Counted from the stretch's first letter, positions 26,380 to 35,547 are shown. The stretch is 64,000 nucleotides of DNA from Paenibacillus sp. HGH0039 (GCF_000411255.1 NZ_KE150413.1:1588580-1652579); one strand, 5' to 3'. Translations and numbers: made by a program. Notes: generated by a model not told the origin, from the letters alone.

Positions 26380-27093
26380 ATGCAGCATGTTAATGTTTGG
26401 CTCGCTTTCTGGGCCGGGTTCGCTTCGTTTATCTCGCCGTGCTGTCTGCCGCTGTATCCTTCGTATTTGTCTTACATCACCGGAATTTCGGTCAGTGAGC
26501 TTAAGTCGGGGCAGACGAAAGGCGCGGCCAGACTGCAGACGATGGCCCATACGCTTGCATTCATTCTCGGATTTTCAATCATTTTTTACAGCCTCGGACT
26601 CGCGGCCAGCTCCGTTTCGGAGTTTTTTGTAACGAACCGGGATCTGCTCAGACAAATTGCGGCTCTGCTCATCCTTGTGATGGGATTGTTCCTGCTCGGA
26701 ATTTTTCAGCCGAAGTGGATGATGAGAGAGCGCAAGCTCCAGTTTAAATGGAAACCTGCGGGCTATCTCGGATCGGTCCTGATCGGAATCGGCTTCGCCG
26801 CGGGCTGGTCGCCTTGCATCGGACCGATTTTATCGTCCATGCTTGTGATGGCTGCCGCCGAGCCGGACTCGTGGCTTCCGCTGATCAGCGCTTATTCGCT
26901 CGGATTTGCGATCCCTTTTTTCGTCCTGTCCTTTTTCATCGGATCTACCAAATGGATTTTGCGCTACTCCGCCACGATTATGAAAATAGGGGGAGGCGTC
27001 ATGATTGTATTCGCCATTTTGCTGTACACCAATCAGATGTACAAAATCACAATTTGGCTGAACAACATAACGCCCCAATGGCTGCAATTTTGA
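26380..27093 (+). CDS. ccdA: Cytochrome c biogenesis protein CcdA
   Basis: A 237-aa thiol-disulfide transporter of the DsbD-beta/CcdA family with six membrane helices, which carries reducing equivalents from cytoplasmic thioredoxin to the outside for cytochrome c maturation and spore-cortex-related thiols. The redox cysteines are in SPCCLPLYPSYLSYI (helix 1) and GWSPCIGPIL (helix 4). Length equals that of B. subtilis CcdA. GGAGGA precedes ATG 26380. It follows znuB closely and is convergent with splB, with only 23 bases between them and no visible terminator. Confidence 0.88.
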   Translation: MQHVNVWLAFWAGFASFISPCCLPLYPSYLSYITGISVSELKSGQTKGAARLQTMAHTLAFILGFSIIFYSLGLAASSVSEFFVTNRDLLRQIAALLILVMGLFLLGIFQPKWMMRERKLQFKWKPAGYLGSVLIGIGFAAGWSPCIGPILSSMLVMAAAEPDSWLPLISAYSLGFAIPFFVLSFFIGSTKWILRYSATIMKIGGGVMIVFAILLYTNQMYKITIWLNNITPQWLQF

Positions 27094-27116
27094 CATAAGC
27101 TTCGGCAGACCGGGAA

Positions 27117-28175
27117 TCAGGTAAAATATTCGATTTTGGCGTTCGGAAACTTATCGAAAATCTGGTCCGTAATAAATTCGCGCAGAGCCGTCGCCTGCTC
27201 ATCGGGATATACATACTTGCCGCGGCCGTAGCGGCCCCATTTATACTTGCGCTTCGCCTCGTCCATCTCCAATTTGGATTTGGGATAGCGGCGTTCGATC
27301 ACGTTCTTCGCCGTCTTCGTGAAACGGTGCTGGATTAGCTCGAATGTCAAGTCGTCGAGCGCTTCCGGGGGCAGTGCGTTATGGAGCTTGACGATCAGCT
27401 CTTCATAGCCTTTTTCCCAGCCGTCGTGCCAAATAATCGGGGCGATGATGAAGCCGAGCGGATAACCCGCGCGGGCCACTTTGCCGGCCGCCTCAATGCG
27501 TTCATGAAACGCCGAGGTGGCCGGCTCGAAGTTTTTAATGACATAGTCGGCGTTTACGCTGAACCGGAACCGGGTATGCTTGTTATGCTTCGCATCAAGC
27601 AAAGGTTCGACATGGTGGTATTTCGTAACGAAACGAAGACGGCCGAGCGGCTCGTTGGCCATAAATTCGATATATTCTTTGAGAGAGCCGGTAATATGCT
27701 CCAAACCGACGGGATCGGAGGTGCAGGCCGCTTCGAACCGCGTAATTTCGGGGGCTCTTTCTTCGATATACTGCTTGGCGGCTTTGAGAATATCGTCGGT
27801 ATTGACGTATACCCGTACATAAGGTTTGTTGCCCAAGGTCGTTTGAAGATAGCAGTAATGACAATGTCCCATACAGCCTGTCGCAATCGGCATGGCATAT
27901 TCGGCGGACGGCTTGGACGTATCGAACTTCAGCGTTTTCCGGATTCCCACCACAAGCGTCCGCTTCGCGATCCGGTACTTCTCCAGCTCGGTTTCGCCCG
28001 GCAGATTTGTAATCCGGTTGTGGGAAGTCGTCATGTGGATGGGCAGCCCTTTGCTTTGGGCCCACTCCAGAATGCGTTTGCCCTTGGGATAAAGGAGGGC
28101 GTCCGGTTCGAAATAAACGAGCTCCGGCACGAACAATGCGGTGCTTCTAGTGCGGGTCATCTGTTCAGTAGCCAT
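27117..28175 (-). CDS. splB: Spore photoproduct lyase
   Basis: A 352-aa radical-SAM enzyme that directly reverses the spore photoproduct (5-thyminyl-5,6-dihydrothymine) during germination. The cluster-binding CxxxCxxC motif is CMGHCHYC (about residues 98-105), a fourth conserved Cys is in FEAACTSDP (about 148), and tyrosines of the H-transfer path occur in VRVYVNT. Length matches the B. subtilis enzyme (342 aa). ATG at 28175 follows AAAGGAG. It is expected to be made in the forespore under sigma-G; I could not find a good sigma-G promoter by eye. Confidence 0.95.
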   Translation of the reverse strand: MATEQMTRTRSTALFVPELVYFEPDALLYPKGKRILEWAQSKGLPIHMTTSHNRITNLPGETELEKYRIAKRTLVVGIRKTLKFDTSKPSAEYAMPIATGCMGHCHYCYLQTTLGNKPYVRVYVNTDDILKAAKQYIEERAPEITRFEAACTSDPVGLEHITGSLKEYIEFMANEPLGRLRFVTKYHHVEPLLDAKHNKHTRFRFSVNADYVIKNFEPATSAFHERIEAAGKVARAGYPLGFIIAPIIWHDGWEKGYEELIVKLHNALPPEALDDLTFELIQHRFTKTAKNVIERRYPKSKLEMDEAKRKYKWGRYGRGKYVYPDEQATALREFITDQIFDKFPNAKIEYFT

Positions 28176-28299
28176 GGCGTGCTCCTTTAAGACGGGAAGT
28201 AACGGAACAGTCCTTCCGTTCGGCTATAGTCTGCACCCTGGACAACGCTCGTAACCGTGGGAAAAGTTCGCGGTAATGGCTGCGGCGTAGTCCGTTAAC

Positions 28300-28328
28300 T
28301 TGCTTTATTAGTTAATAAACGGTATTAT
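28300..28328 (+). promoter_or_regulatory. Sigma-A promoter for mntR
   Basis: TTGCTT (28300-28305), a 17-base spacer and TATTAT (28323-28328), 50 bases before the start codon. Confidence 0.6.
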
Positions 28329-28377
28329 ACTAAAGCAAATAAGCAACTAATTTTAGCAAAAGCAGGGGGAACTCGGG

Positions 28378-28812
28378 ATGGCGACGCCCAGTATGGAAGA
28401 TTATTTGGAACGGATCTACAAACTGATCGACGAGAAAGGCTACGCCCGTGTGTCCGACATTGCCGAAGGCCTTGAAGTGCATCCTTCTTCCGTGACGAAA
28501 ATGATCCAGAAACTGGATAAAGATAAATATCTGATTTATGAGAAATACCGCGGACTCGTTCTGACTTCAAAAGGCAAAAAAATGGGCAAACGGCTGGTGG
28601 ACAGACATGCCTTGCTGGAACAATTTTTAACCGTTATCGGTGTTCAGGAAGAAAATATTTACCGCGATGTGGAAGGAATCGAGCATCATCTGAGCTGGGA
28701 TTCCATTACCTGCATCGAAACGCTGATTGAATATTTGAACCGGGACCCAGCCAGGCTGGAAGATCTCCGCAGCATAAGGGCAGAGCTGGACAACAGCTCG
28801 GACTCCGAATAA
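28378..28812 (+). CDS. mntR: Manganese transport regulator MntR (DtxR family)
   Basis: A 144-aa Mn2+-responsive repressor. The winged helix contains [25 protein letters not shown]. Metal ligands are conserved at the expected places: D8 and E11 in SMEDYLE, H77 in RHALLEQ, and E/H residues in [10 protein letters not shown]. Sequence is nearly that of B. subtilis MntR, as is its position before yqhO. There is no SH3 domain, as usual for MntR. ATG 28378 has AGGGGGAA upstream. Likely targets (mntH, mntABCD) lie outside this window. Confidence 0.95.
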   Translation: MATPSMEDYLERIYKLIDEKGYARVSDIAEGLEVHPSSVTKMIQKLDKDKYLIYEKYRGLVLTSKGKKMGKRLVDRHALLEQFLTVIGVQEENIYRDVEGIEHHLSWDSITCIETLIEYLNRDPARLEDLRSIRAELDNSSDSE

Positions 28813-28817
28813 GACCG

Positions 28818-28854
28818 AAACGTTTGCCGATCTAAGATGGCGGACGTTTTTTCG
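28818..28854 (+). terminator. Intrinsic terminator after mntR
   Basis: AAACGTTTGCC (28818-28828) pairs with GGCGGACGTTT (28839-28849), with a T run. Confidence 0.85.
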
Positions 28855-28931
28855 TTTTTTACTGTGAAAATTGCGTCTAGGAACGTCCATTGCCGCATAC
28901 ATACCTAGGGAAGGTGTGCGGAGGTGACGGA

Positions 28932-29897
28932 ATGAAAATCAACGCGGTATTCGAAGGCGGCGGTGTCAAAGGAATCGCGCTTGCAGGGGCGGTCAGCTCG
29001 GCGCTGGATAACGGATTCGAGTTTCACGACGTGGCGGGAACCTCATCCGGTTCAATCGTGGCGGCTTTTCTCGCGGCGGGATACACGGGGGAAGAAATCA
29101 AGCGGCTCATTATCGAAACCCCGTTTCACAAATTTTTAAAGCGCTCTCCCATTTTCGATACGGGAATTGTGGGGTCGGCCGCCAGGCTTATTTGGAAAAA
29201 AGGGCTCTATTCCGGAGACGCCCTGGAAGATTGGGTGCGCGAGAAGCTGGAGGTCAAAGGAATCCGGAAGTTCGGCGATCTCCGTAAAAACCAGCTGCGA
29301 ATCGTGGCTTCGGATATTTCCCAGGGAAAGCTGCTCGTTTTTCCGGACGACGTCGCTCAGTACGGAATCGATCCCGGCCGTTTTTCCATTGCCCGGGCCG
29401 TCCGAATGAGCTCTTCGATTCCGTATTTTTTCGATCCCGTGAAAATCCGGAAACCCGCGCGGCAGACCCGGCACGATGAACCGTTCCGCAACCAGTTTGT
29501 GTACATTGTGGACGGGGCCATTCTGAGCAACTTCCCGTTGTGGCTTTTCGACGAGCCGGAACAGCAGCCGGGCCGCATTCCAACCTTGGGCTTCTCTCTG
29601 GTCGGCAAAATACCGAAACATATTCATAAAATCAACGGGGTTATCTCCATGTTCCAGGCTTTGTTCACGACGATGATGGATGCACACGACACCCGGTACA
29701 TCGAAGAGAACAACTACTTCCGGACGATCAAAATACCTGCGCTCAACGTAAACTCGACCCAGTTCAATCTGACCCTGGAGGACAGCGAAAACTTGTACGA
29801 GGCCGGGTACCGGGCTTCCGACGACTATTTCCGCAAGTGGTCCATGCATCTGTATGAGTCCGCTTATGAAAAATACGTCCTGCGCAAGCCGGTATAA
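28932..29897 (+). CDS. yqhO: Patatin-like phospholipase family protein
   Basis: A 321-aa protein with a patatin-type Ser/Asp dyad: oxyanion loop EGGGVKG (about residues 8-14), nucleophile Ser in GTSSGS (about 38-43) and the catalytic Asp in VDGAILSNFP (about 195). RssA/YqhO-type proteins are soluble lipid acyl hydrolases of unclear physiological role. ATG 28932 is chosen because GGAGGTG lies nine bases upstream and the protein then starts at the first beta strand. The mntR-yqhO-yqhP-yqhQ order is that of B. subtilis. Confidence 0.87.
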   Translation: MKINAVFEGGGVKGIALAGAVSSALDNGFEFHDVAGTSSGSIVAAFLAAGYTGEEIKRLIIETPFHKFLKRSPIFDTGIVGSAARLIWKKGLYSGDALEDWVREKLEVKGIRKFGDLRKNQLRIVASDISQGKLLVFPDDVAQYGIDPGRFSIARAVRMSSSIPYFFDPVKIRKPARQTRHDEPFRNQFVYIVDGAILSNFPLWLFDEPEQQPGRIPTLGFSLVGKIPKHIHKINGVISMFQALFTTMMDAHDTRYIEENNYFRTIKIPALNVNSTQFNLTLEDSENLYEAGYRASDDYFRKWSMHLYESAYEKYVLRKPV

Positions 29898-30030
29898 GCG
29901 GATATATGGCGGCTACGGCGGGTTAGCCCGGCGTTTGCAGGTATCCGTAAAGCCCAAGGGGTGAAAGACGGCAAGCGCGCCTATCGCGTTACAAGATTAA
30001 AGCCGCGGGGAGCGGCCGAGCATCCGGCCA

Positions 30031-30068
30031 ACCAAAAAAGCGAACCTGAAAAGGTTCGCTTTTTTGGT
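30031..30068. terminator. Bidirectional terminator between convergent genes
   Basis: A stem of about 17 bp with core AAGCGAACCT/AGGTTCGCTT, A run before and T run after, between yqhO (+) and the YqhP-like gene (-). Confidence 0.92.
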
Positions 30069-30077
30069 TCCGCCTTC

Positions 30078-30365
30078 TTAGTGGTATCTTGGCGGGTCTT
30101 CCGGAGGGTCAGAAGGCTTGCTGCCTTCAATGACCCGGAACTTGGCTTTGCGCTTCCGCTCCGACGCCGAGAGCCGGTCCGGCTTGCGGCTCGCGGAGCG
30201 TGTTTTGTAGGAGGTGCCCTGCCCCTTCCGGGGGGCCATCTTGTACAGGACGAAAATCAATCCGAGCACCAGAAGGGGAATGAGAAACTGATTTAAGCTG
30301 TAGGCAAGTCCGATCAGAGCGAGCGCCGCGATGACGACGGTAGCGGCCGACCAGCGGCGATTCAT
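30078..30365 (-). CDS. Small membrane protein, YqhP-like (by position)
   Basis: A 95-aa protein with two hydrophobic helices (about 6-22 and 27-44) and a very basic, Pro-rich cytoplasmic tail (KTRSASRKPDRLSASERKRK). I recognise no catalytic motif. It occupies the place of yqhP between yqhO and yqhQ and resembles the SA1362-type small membrane proteins in layout, so I treat it as YqhP-like, mainly on synteny. ATG 30365 overlaps the yqhQ stop (ATGA), so it is translated with yqhQ. Confidence 0.6.
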   Translation of the reverse strand: MNRRWSAATVVIAALALIGLAYSLNQFLIPLLVLGLIFVLYKMAPRKGQGTSYKTRSASRKPDRLSASERKRKAKFRVIEGSKPSDPPEDPPRYH

Positions 30366-31312
30366 GCGCTTGCCTTGGACTGGGTGAGCCGGCTTTCGGC
30401 TTCACGCATCCGGTTGAATGAGGCGATCGAGACTTCCACCTGATCGTCCGTAGGCTCTTTGGTCGTCAGCTTTTGCAGCCAGAGCCCCGGATAACCGAGG
30501 AAACGGAGAACCGGCACTTCACGAAGCGAGTTCGTAAAACGAAGAACTTCGTAAGAGACGCCGATGATGACCGGCAGAAGAACCAGGCGCTGAATGATAC
30601 GGTCGATCATATTGTCGTAGGTGAAGAACGAGTAGATGATGACCCCGATGATGACGGTAAAGACGATAAAGCTGCTGCCGCAGCGGTAATGAAGCGTACT
30701 GAACTGCTGGACGTTGCGGACGTTCAGCTCGACGCCGGCTTCATATGCCGAAATGACTTTGTGCTCGGCGCCGTGATACTGGAACAGCCGTTTGATGACC
30801 GGCGTGAGCGAAATGAAGTAAATATAGGACACGAGCAAAACGATCTTGATCAGTCCTTCGATGATGTTGTGCCAGATCTGGTGCTCCTGGAAAAAGCGCC
30901 CGAACAGCGTTTGTTCCAGAATAACCGGAACGAGCGTGAAGATCACTTTCCCCATCAGGAAGGACAGGACGCCGACTACGGCTACCCCGAGAATCATCGA
31001 CAGGCTGAACCCCGACTTCTCTTCCTTGGCGGGAGCCTTGCCTTCGCCTTCCTCTTCTTCCGCGAAGCTTTCGGCCGAGAAATTGAGGTGCTGCGCGCCT
31101 TTGGCGCTGGATTCGATAATTCCGACGATACCGCGGAGCAGAGGGATTTTCTTCAGTTTGTTGACCCAGCCGATTTCGGTCTTGGGAACTTCAAGAAAAT
31201 CGATGGTGCGGTCTTTCTTGCGGACCGCGGTAACATGAACATTCCGGCCGGCAAACATGACGCCTTCAATAACGGCTTGTCCGCCGTAAATGCTTGTATT
31301 GGATTGTGACAC
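30362..31312 (-). CDS. yqhQ: DUF1385 membrane protein YqhQ
   Basis: A 316-aa protein of unknown function with DUF1385. Seen: N-terminal soluble strand region with YGGQAVIEGVMFAGRNV, an acidic/basic low-complexity stretch (about 90-105), then about four to five membrane helices, with FQYHGAEHKVISAYEAGVELN and THYRCGSSF-like HYRCGSSFI as family signatures rich in His and Cys. The start is GTG 31312 with GAAGGTGG upstream. First gene of the minus-strand yqhQ-yqhP-like pair and divergent from yqhR. Confidence 0.88.
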   Translation of the reverse strand: MSQSNTSIYGGQAVIEGVMFAGRNVHVTAVRKKDRTIDFLEVPKTEIGWVNKLKKIPLLRGIVGIIESSAKGAQHLNFSAESFAEEEEGEGKAPAKEEKSGFSLSMILGVAVVGVLSFLMGKVIFTLVPVILEQTLFGRFFQEHQIWHNIIEGLIKIVLLVSYIYFISLTPVIKRLFQYHGAEHKVISAYEAGVELNVRNVQQFSTLHYRCGSSFIVFTVIIGVIIYSFFTYDNMIDRIIQRLVLLPVIIGVSYEVLRFTNSLREVPVLRFLGYPGLWLQKLTTKEPTDDQVEVSIASFNRMREAESRLTQSKASA

Positions 31313-31471
31313 GTTCTATCCACCTTCTCTAAATAGCTGGTTTCTTCTCTATTTTAGCGAATTTTCCAGCAGAATGCCACCGCTTTCTATTTCGGTTAAG
31401 AAGCGGGAATTGGTACATACTAGGTTGGACGTAAAGTTACGGATAATGGACTAGCCGGGAGGAAAAGGAAC

Positions 31472-32029
31472 ATGGTTTTACATACACAGGGAACAGCAGC
31501 GGCGGGGAATGGCAAATCCGCAGGCGGCCAAAGAAAGTCGTTTTCGCAAAACGGAGGGGCGGCCGGAGACGAGAAGAAAACGAACCGGGCTTTTTTCGCC
31601 CTGTATCTGGGGCTTTTCGCGGGGGTGATCTGGGGAGCCGTTAAAATCATCGAGTACATATTCAAATTTACGAGGATCATTCCCGCCTTTCTGGCCGAAC
31701 CGTTCTACCGGCACGATTTTCTCCTCACCTGGCAGGGGATCCTGGTGGGTTGGCTGTTTTTTATCGTTTTCTCGATTCTCGCGTCTTTCATCTATATGTT
31801 CCTGTTCGGGAAAGTAAAAGGGCCCTGGATGGGGGTCGGGTACGGAATCGGGTGGTGGTGCCTGCTCTATCTGGCGATCGGCCCCTGGACGGGCATGATG
31901 GGCTGGCTGTATTACAGCGACTGGAACACGATCCTGACGGATTTTTGCCTGTTTCTGCTCTGGGGGATGTTCATCGGCTATTCGACTGCCTTCGAATTTA
32001 CGGAGGAGCACAGCCGCAAACCCGCCTAG
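31472..32029 (+). CDS. yqhR: YqhR family membrane protein
   Basis: A 185-aa protein with a Gly/Ala/Lys-rich soluble N-terminus (about 1-40) followed by four membrane helices. The segment FAGVIWGAVKIIEYIFKFT and the aromatic KGPWMGVGYGIGWW match YqhR as I recall it, and it lies between yqhQ and aroQ as in B. subtilis. Function unknown. ATG 31472 has GGGAGG upstream. The N-terminal extension is longer than the core needs, so a later start is conceivable though none has a better site. Confidence 0.8.
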   Translation: MVLHTQGTAAAGNGKSAGGQRKSFSQNGGAAGDEKKTNRAFFALYLGLFAGVIWGAVKIIEYIFKFTRIIPAFLAEPFYRHDFLLTWQGILVGWLFFIVFSILASFIYMFLFGKVKGPWMGVGYGIGWWCLLYLAIGPWTGMMGWLYYSDWNTILTDFCLFLLWGMFIGYSTAFEFTEEHSRKPA

Positions 32030-32123
32030 CAAGCTACCTTTTCCAAGCAACTTATGGTAAAATGGCTACGGTAAAGCGAGAAGCCGGAGCACGTTCGGCC
32101 GGCTATGAAGGAGGCGCCTAAGC

Positions 32124-32567
32124 GTGAATAAAGTGCTGGTCCTTAACGGGCCGAACTTGAATATGCTCGGTATACGGGAGCCGGCCGTTTACGGAAGGAT
32201 GTCTTTGAAAGACATCGAAACGGCAATGACGGAAATAGCGGGAACGCTGGATCTCCAGCTGACCTTTCACCAGTCCAATCACGAGGGCCAGTTGATCGAC
32301 TGGATTCACGAAGCCCACGGGACGATGGACGGGATTCTGATCAATCCCGGGGCTTTTACCCATTACAGCTACGCCATTCGCGACGCGATTTCATCGGTCG
32401 GACTGCCCGCCGTGGAGGTGCATTTGTCGAACATTCACAAGCGTGAAGAGTTCCGGCACCGTTCCGTTCTGGCCGCCGTGATGGTGGGGCAGATTGCGGG
32501 CTTCGGGGCTTTCGGCTACGAGCTCGGATTAAGAGCGCTTCATCAACATTTTGTGGAAGCTAGGTGA
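32124..32567 (+). CDS. aroQ: Type II 3-dehydroquinate dehydratase
   Basis: A 147-aa dodecameric enzyme making 3-dehydroshikimate in the shikimate pathway. Diagnostic residues: [18 protein letters not shown] with the catalytic Tyr (about residue 24), [30 protein letters not shown], and the catalytic His region [16 protein letters not shown] 32124 follows AAGGAGG. It ends four bases before papQ, so the two are cotranscribed. Confidence 0.95.
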   Translation: MNKVLVLNGPNLNMLGIREPAVYGRMSLKDIETAMTEIAGTLDLQLTFHQSNHEGQLIDWIHEAHGTMDGILINPGAFTHYSYAIRDAISSVGLPAVEVHLSNIHKREEFRHRSVLAAVMVGQIAGFGAFGYELGLRALHQHFVEAR

Positions 32568-32571
32568 TATT

Positions 32572-33642
32572 ATGCAGGACAAGCGTCTGGAACGTCTACG
32601 CCGGCAGCTGACGCAGCAGGGAATCCCTGCGGTACTCGTTACGAACGCCATCAACCGCAGATACCTGACGGGCTTTACGGGCAGCGCGGGCATCGTACTG
32701 GTAACCGGCGGAAGAGCCGTCCTTATTACGGATTTCCGGTATATGGAGCAGGCTCCCAAAGAAGCCGCGGGTTACGAAATCATCGACCATAGAGGTAAAA
32801 TCGGCCGGACCATTCTGGATATTCTCGGCAAGGAGTCGATCAAGCAGCTCGGCTTTGAAGAAAATGACTTGACTTATTCCGCTTATTCCGGCTATACTGG
32901 CGATTTGCAAGGGGTTGAATTGATCCCGACCGGCGGTATCGTGGAGAAGCTCAGGATCGTCAAAGACGAGTCCGAGCTCCAAATCATGCAGGAAGCCGCA
33001 GATCTGGCGGACCGGACTTTTTCTTACATATTAACGAGATTGAGAACGGGCGTGACCGAGAAGCAGATCGCGCTGGAGATGGAAATTTTCATCCGGGAGA
33101 ACGGAGGCACTTCCTCGTCGTTCGATACGATCGTCGCTTCCGGCGAAAGATCGGCTCTTCCGCACGGTGTGGCGAGTGACCGGGTGCTTCAGCCGAACGA
33201 ATTCGTCAAACTGGATTTCGGCGCCTTGTATAAGGGCTACTGCTCCGACATTACCCGCACCGTCGTGCTGGGTCAGCCTTCGGACAGGCACAAAGAGATT
33301 TACGGCATTGTACTCGAAGCCCAGCTGAACTGTGTCGGCAGCTTGAAGCCCGGCATGACGGGAAGCGACGGCGACGCGCTGTGCCGCGATATTATTGCCC
33401 GCTACGGGTACGGGGACAACTTCGGCCATAGCACGGGACACGGCCTCGGGATGGAAGTCCACGAGCAGCCGCGGCTTGCCAAAGGCTTTGCCGGCGTTCT
33501 CGAACCCGGCATGGTCGTGACGGTGGAACCGGGAATTTATATTCCGGGCTTCGGCGGAGTCCGCATCGAGGATGACGTCGTCATCGAGCAAAGCGGCATC
33601 CGGCTGCTGACGCATTCCACGAAAGAGCTTATCACCATTTGA
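32572..33642 (+). CDS. papQ: M24 family Xaa-Pro aminopeptidase-like protein
   Basis: A 356-aa cytoplasmic metallopeptidase of the creatinase/prolidase fold (B. subtilis YqhT/PapA type), probably cleaving X-Pro peptides and, with EF-P next door, part of a proline-handling neighbourhood. N-terminal creatinase-like domain about 1-125; catalytic domain with both metal Asp (LDFGALYKGYCSDITRT), His (GHSTGHGLGMEVHEQP) and two Glu (VTVEPGIY and RIEDDVVIE). ATG 32572 is preceded by AGGTG and follows the aroQ stop by four bases. Confidence 0.9.
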   Translation: MQDKRLERLRRQLTQQGIPAVLVTNAINRRYLTGFTGSAGIVLVTGGRAVLITDFRYMEQAPKEAAGYEIIDHRGKIGRTILDILGKESIKQLGFEENDLTYSAYSGYTGDLQGVELIPTGGIVEKLRIVKDESELQIMQEAADLADRTFSYILTRLRTGVTEKQIALEMEIFIRENGGTSSSFDTIVASGERSALPHGVASDRVLQPNEFVKLDFGALYKGYCSDITRTVVLGQPSDRHKEIYGIVLEAQLNCVGSLKPGMTGSDGDALCRDIIARYGYGDNFGHSTGHGLGMEVHEQPRLAKGFAGVLEPGMVVTVEPGIYIPGFGGVRIEDDVVIEQSGIRLLTHSTKELITI

Positions 33643-33668
33643 TTTAATTCCAGGAGGGAACTTGAGAC

Positions 33669-34226
33669 GTGATTTCAGTTAACGATTTCAAAACAGGTTT
33701 GACGATTGTAGTAGATAATGATTTATTCACCGTTATCGATTTCCAGCACGTAAAACCGGGTAAAGGCGCCGCGTTCGTACGCTCCAAGCTGAAGAACCTG
33801 CGCAACGGCAACGTTGTGGAGAAAACATTCCGCGCAGGCGAGAACGTGGGCCGCGCTCATATCGAAAACCGCGAAATGCAGTACCTTTATGCGAGCGGTT
33901 CCGAATACACGTTCATGGATACGGAAACTTACGACCAGATCAGCCTGGAAGAAGCGCAGCTGAAATGGGAACTGAACTTCCTCAAAGAAAACATGAACAT
34001 CAACATCATGAGCTACCAGGGAGAAATCCTCGGGATCAACCTGCCTAACAGCGTTGAGCTCAAAGTGGTTGAAACGGAGCCGGGCGTTAAAGGCAACACC
34101 GCTCAAGGCGCAACGAAGAGCGCGAAGGTGGAAACCGGCCTGAACGTTCAAGTGCCGCTTTTCATCAACGAAAACGATGTCCTTCTGATCGATACACGCG
34201 AAGGCAAATATATCTCCCGCGCTTAG
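33669..34226 (+). CDS. efp: Elongation factor P
   Basis: A 185-aa factor that relieves ribosome stalling at polyproline runs; the length equals that of B. subtilis EF-P. Three beta domains, with the loop [10 protein letters not shown] presenting K32, the residue that carries 5-aminopentanol in B. subtilis. C-terminal OB fold ends [18 protein letters not shown] 33669 has AGGAGG 12 bases upstream. Last gene of aroQ-papQ-efp, closed by a strong terminator. Polyproline-rich stretches in this window (for instance in SpoIIIAA) would be natural clients. Confidence 0.96.
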   Translation: MISVNDFKTGLTIVVDNDLFTVIDFQHVKPGKGAAFVRSKLKNLRNGNVVEKTFRAGENVGRAHIENREMQYLYASGSEYTFMDTETYDQISLEEAQLKWELNFLKENMNINIMSYQGEILGINLPNSVELKVVETEPGVKGNTAQGATKSAKVETGLNVQVPLFINENDVLLIDTREGKYISRA

Positions 34227-34243
34227 TTTACAGGCTCGATATG

Positions 34244-34278
34244 CCCCTGATTCCCGCCAAGGAATCGGGGGCTTTTTG
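34244..34278 (+). terminator. Intrinsic terminator after efp
   Basis: GCCCCTGATTCC (34244-34255) pairs with GGAATCGGGGGC (34262-34273), with T5. Confidence 0.92.
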
Positions 34279-34324
34279 CGCTTTTGTGAACACATGGAAA
34301 AGGACGCAAAAATATCGTTTCGGG

Positions 34325-34341
34325 AATGAAACGTTTTCATT
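34325..34341 (+). promoter_or_regulatory. Palindromic operator candidate before the ABC importer
   Basis: AATGAAACGTTTTCATT has 7-base arms around CGT and overlaps the first bases of the -35 element. It resembles LacI/CcpA-type sites but is one base short of a standard cre. Confidence 0.45.
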
Positions 34342-34368
34342 GACGACTTTAGGCCAGCGGGTTATTAT
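34340..34368 (+). promoter_or_regulatory. Sigma-A promoter for the ABC importer operon
   Basis: TTGACG (34340-34345), a 17-base spacer and TATTAT (34363-34368), 84 bases before the first gene. Confidence 0.7.
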
Positions 34369-34451
34369 AACAATAACGCTTTACAGGTTTTATGCTTTCA
34401 TGCAGTAAAACATTAATTCAACCGATGGTTAATTTTAGGGGGAAAACAAAA

Positions 34452-35483
34452 ATGAAAATGAAACCGTTCGTTACGCTTTTATTGGCGGCTTCTTTGGTCA
34501 CCGCCGCGGGCTGCGGCAAACAGGCGGCACCGGAATCAACCGGCGGCGGGGCCTCCACGGCTCCCGAAGGCAAAAAAGTGAAAATCGGCATTATGCAGAT
34601 CGTCGAGCATCCGTCTCTGGACGCCGCCCGCCAAGGGTTTATCGCCGCTCTCAAGGACAACGGCTATGAAGACAAGAAAACGGCCGAGATCGACTACCAG
34701 AATGCGCAGAACGATATGAACAACAACACTTCGATTGCCCAGAAATTCGCGGCCGACAAAAAAGACCTCGTACTTGGCATCGCCACTCCGTCCGCGCTTG
34801 CCGCGGCGCAGACTGTCAAAGACGCACCCGTCCTGTTTACGGCTGTGACAGACCCCGTCGACGCGAAGCTCGTGAAAAGCATCGAGAAGCCGGGCGGCAA
34901 CGTAACGGGCACCTCGGACTTGGATCCCAAGGCCGTCGATCAGCTGACGGAGTTTGTGGGCAAGCATTTCCCTAACGTCAAGACGATCGGGATCGTGGCG
35001 AACGAAGGAGAGCGGAACTCCCAGGTGCAGATAAAGCAGGCGACGGAAGCGTTCGCCAAACACAACATCAAGGTCGTCAAGGCATCGCCCTCCAACAGCT
35101 CCGAAGTGAAGCAGGCGGCCGAGTCGCTGATCGGCAAAGCCGACGCGCTCTACGTGCCGCTCGACAACACGGTCGTTTCCGCCTTGAACGCGGTGATCCA
35201 GGTGGCGGAGCAGGGCAAGAAACCCCTGTTCGTAGGCGAGAACGATTCCGTTAAAGCCGGCGGTTTTGCGGGCTACGGCTCCAACTACTACGATTTGGGA
35301 TATACGACAGGTCTTCAAGCCGTGGAAATTTTGAAAAACGGCAAAAAGCCTTCGGACATTCCGGTCGGGTATCCGAAAAAGCTCGATCTGGCCATCAACA
35401 TGAAAGCAGCTAAAAATATGGGCATTGAAGTCACGGACGCAATGAAAGCGGAAGTGAAAGAAAAGGCCAACCTGTTTGAATAA
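34452..35483 (+). CDS. ABC transporter substrate-binding lipoprotein (COG2984/TrpX-like)
   Basis: A 343-aa periplasmic-binding-type lipoprotein with lipobox TAAGC (Cys about residue 20) and a Ser/Gly-rich linker. The mature part has the two-lobed type I fold, with KIGIMQIVEHPSLDAARQGF and PVLFTAVTDPVDAKLV typical of the COG2984 group, whose best-known members import tryptophan or other aromatic/amino acid ligands. Start ATG 34452 with AGGGGGA upstream. The operon continues with a permease and an ATPase; aspartokinase follows after a terminator. The ligand is unknown. No T-box or TRAP site was seen, only a palindrome at the promoter. Confidence 0.85.
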   Translation: MKMKPFVTLLLAASLVTAAGCGKQAAPESTGGGASTAPEGKKVKIGIMQIVEHPSLDAARQGFIAALKDNGYEDKKTAEIDYQNAQNDMNNNTSIAQKFAADKKDLVLGIATPSALAAAQTVKDAPVLFTAVTDPVDAKLVKSIEKPGGNVTGTSDLDPKAVDQLTEFVGKHFPNVKTIGIVANEGERNSQVQIKQATEAFAKHNIKVVKASPSNSSEVKQAAESLIGKADALYVPLDNTVVSALNAVIQVAEQGKKPLFVGENDSVKAGGFAGYGSNYYDLGYTTGLQAVEILKNGKKPSDIPVGYPKKLDLAINMKAAKNMGIEVTDAMKAEVKEKANLFE

Positions 35484-35547
35484 GAAGAAATGGGGGCGGC
35501 TTCGGATTTCGAAGCCGCCTTATGATTGAACACGAAACGGAGTGAAC

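Noticed and set aside
28176-28299. Sigma-G promoter for splB
   Set aside because: Expected from B. subtilis, but I found no good TGnATA / CATnnTA pair upstream of the splB start on the minus strand.
31416-31422. Sigma-F/G -10 (CATACTA) before yqhR
   Set aside because: The heptamer is present but no matching -35 lies 17-18 bases upstream, so it is probably a chance match.
34325-34341. CcpA cre site
   Set aside because: The palindrome lacks one base of the standard 14-base cre core (TGnAAnCGnnnnCA), so I list it only as an unassigned operator.
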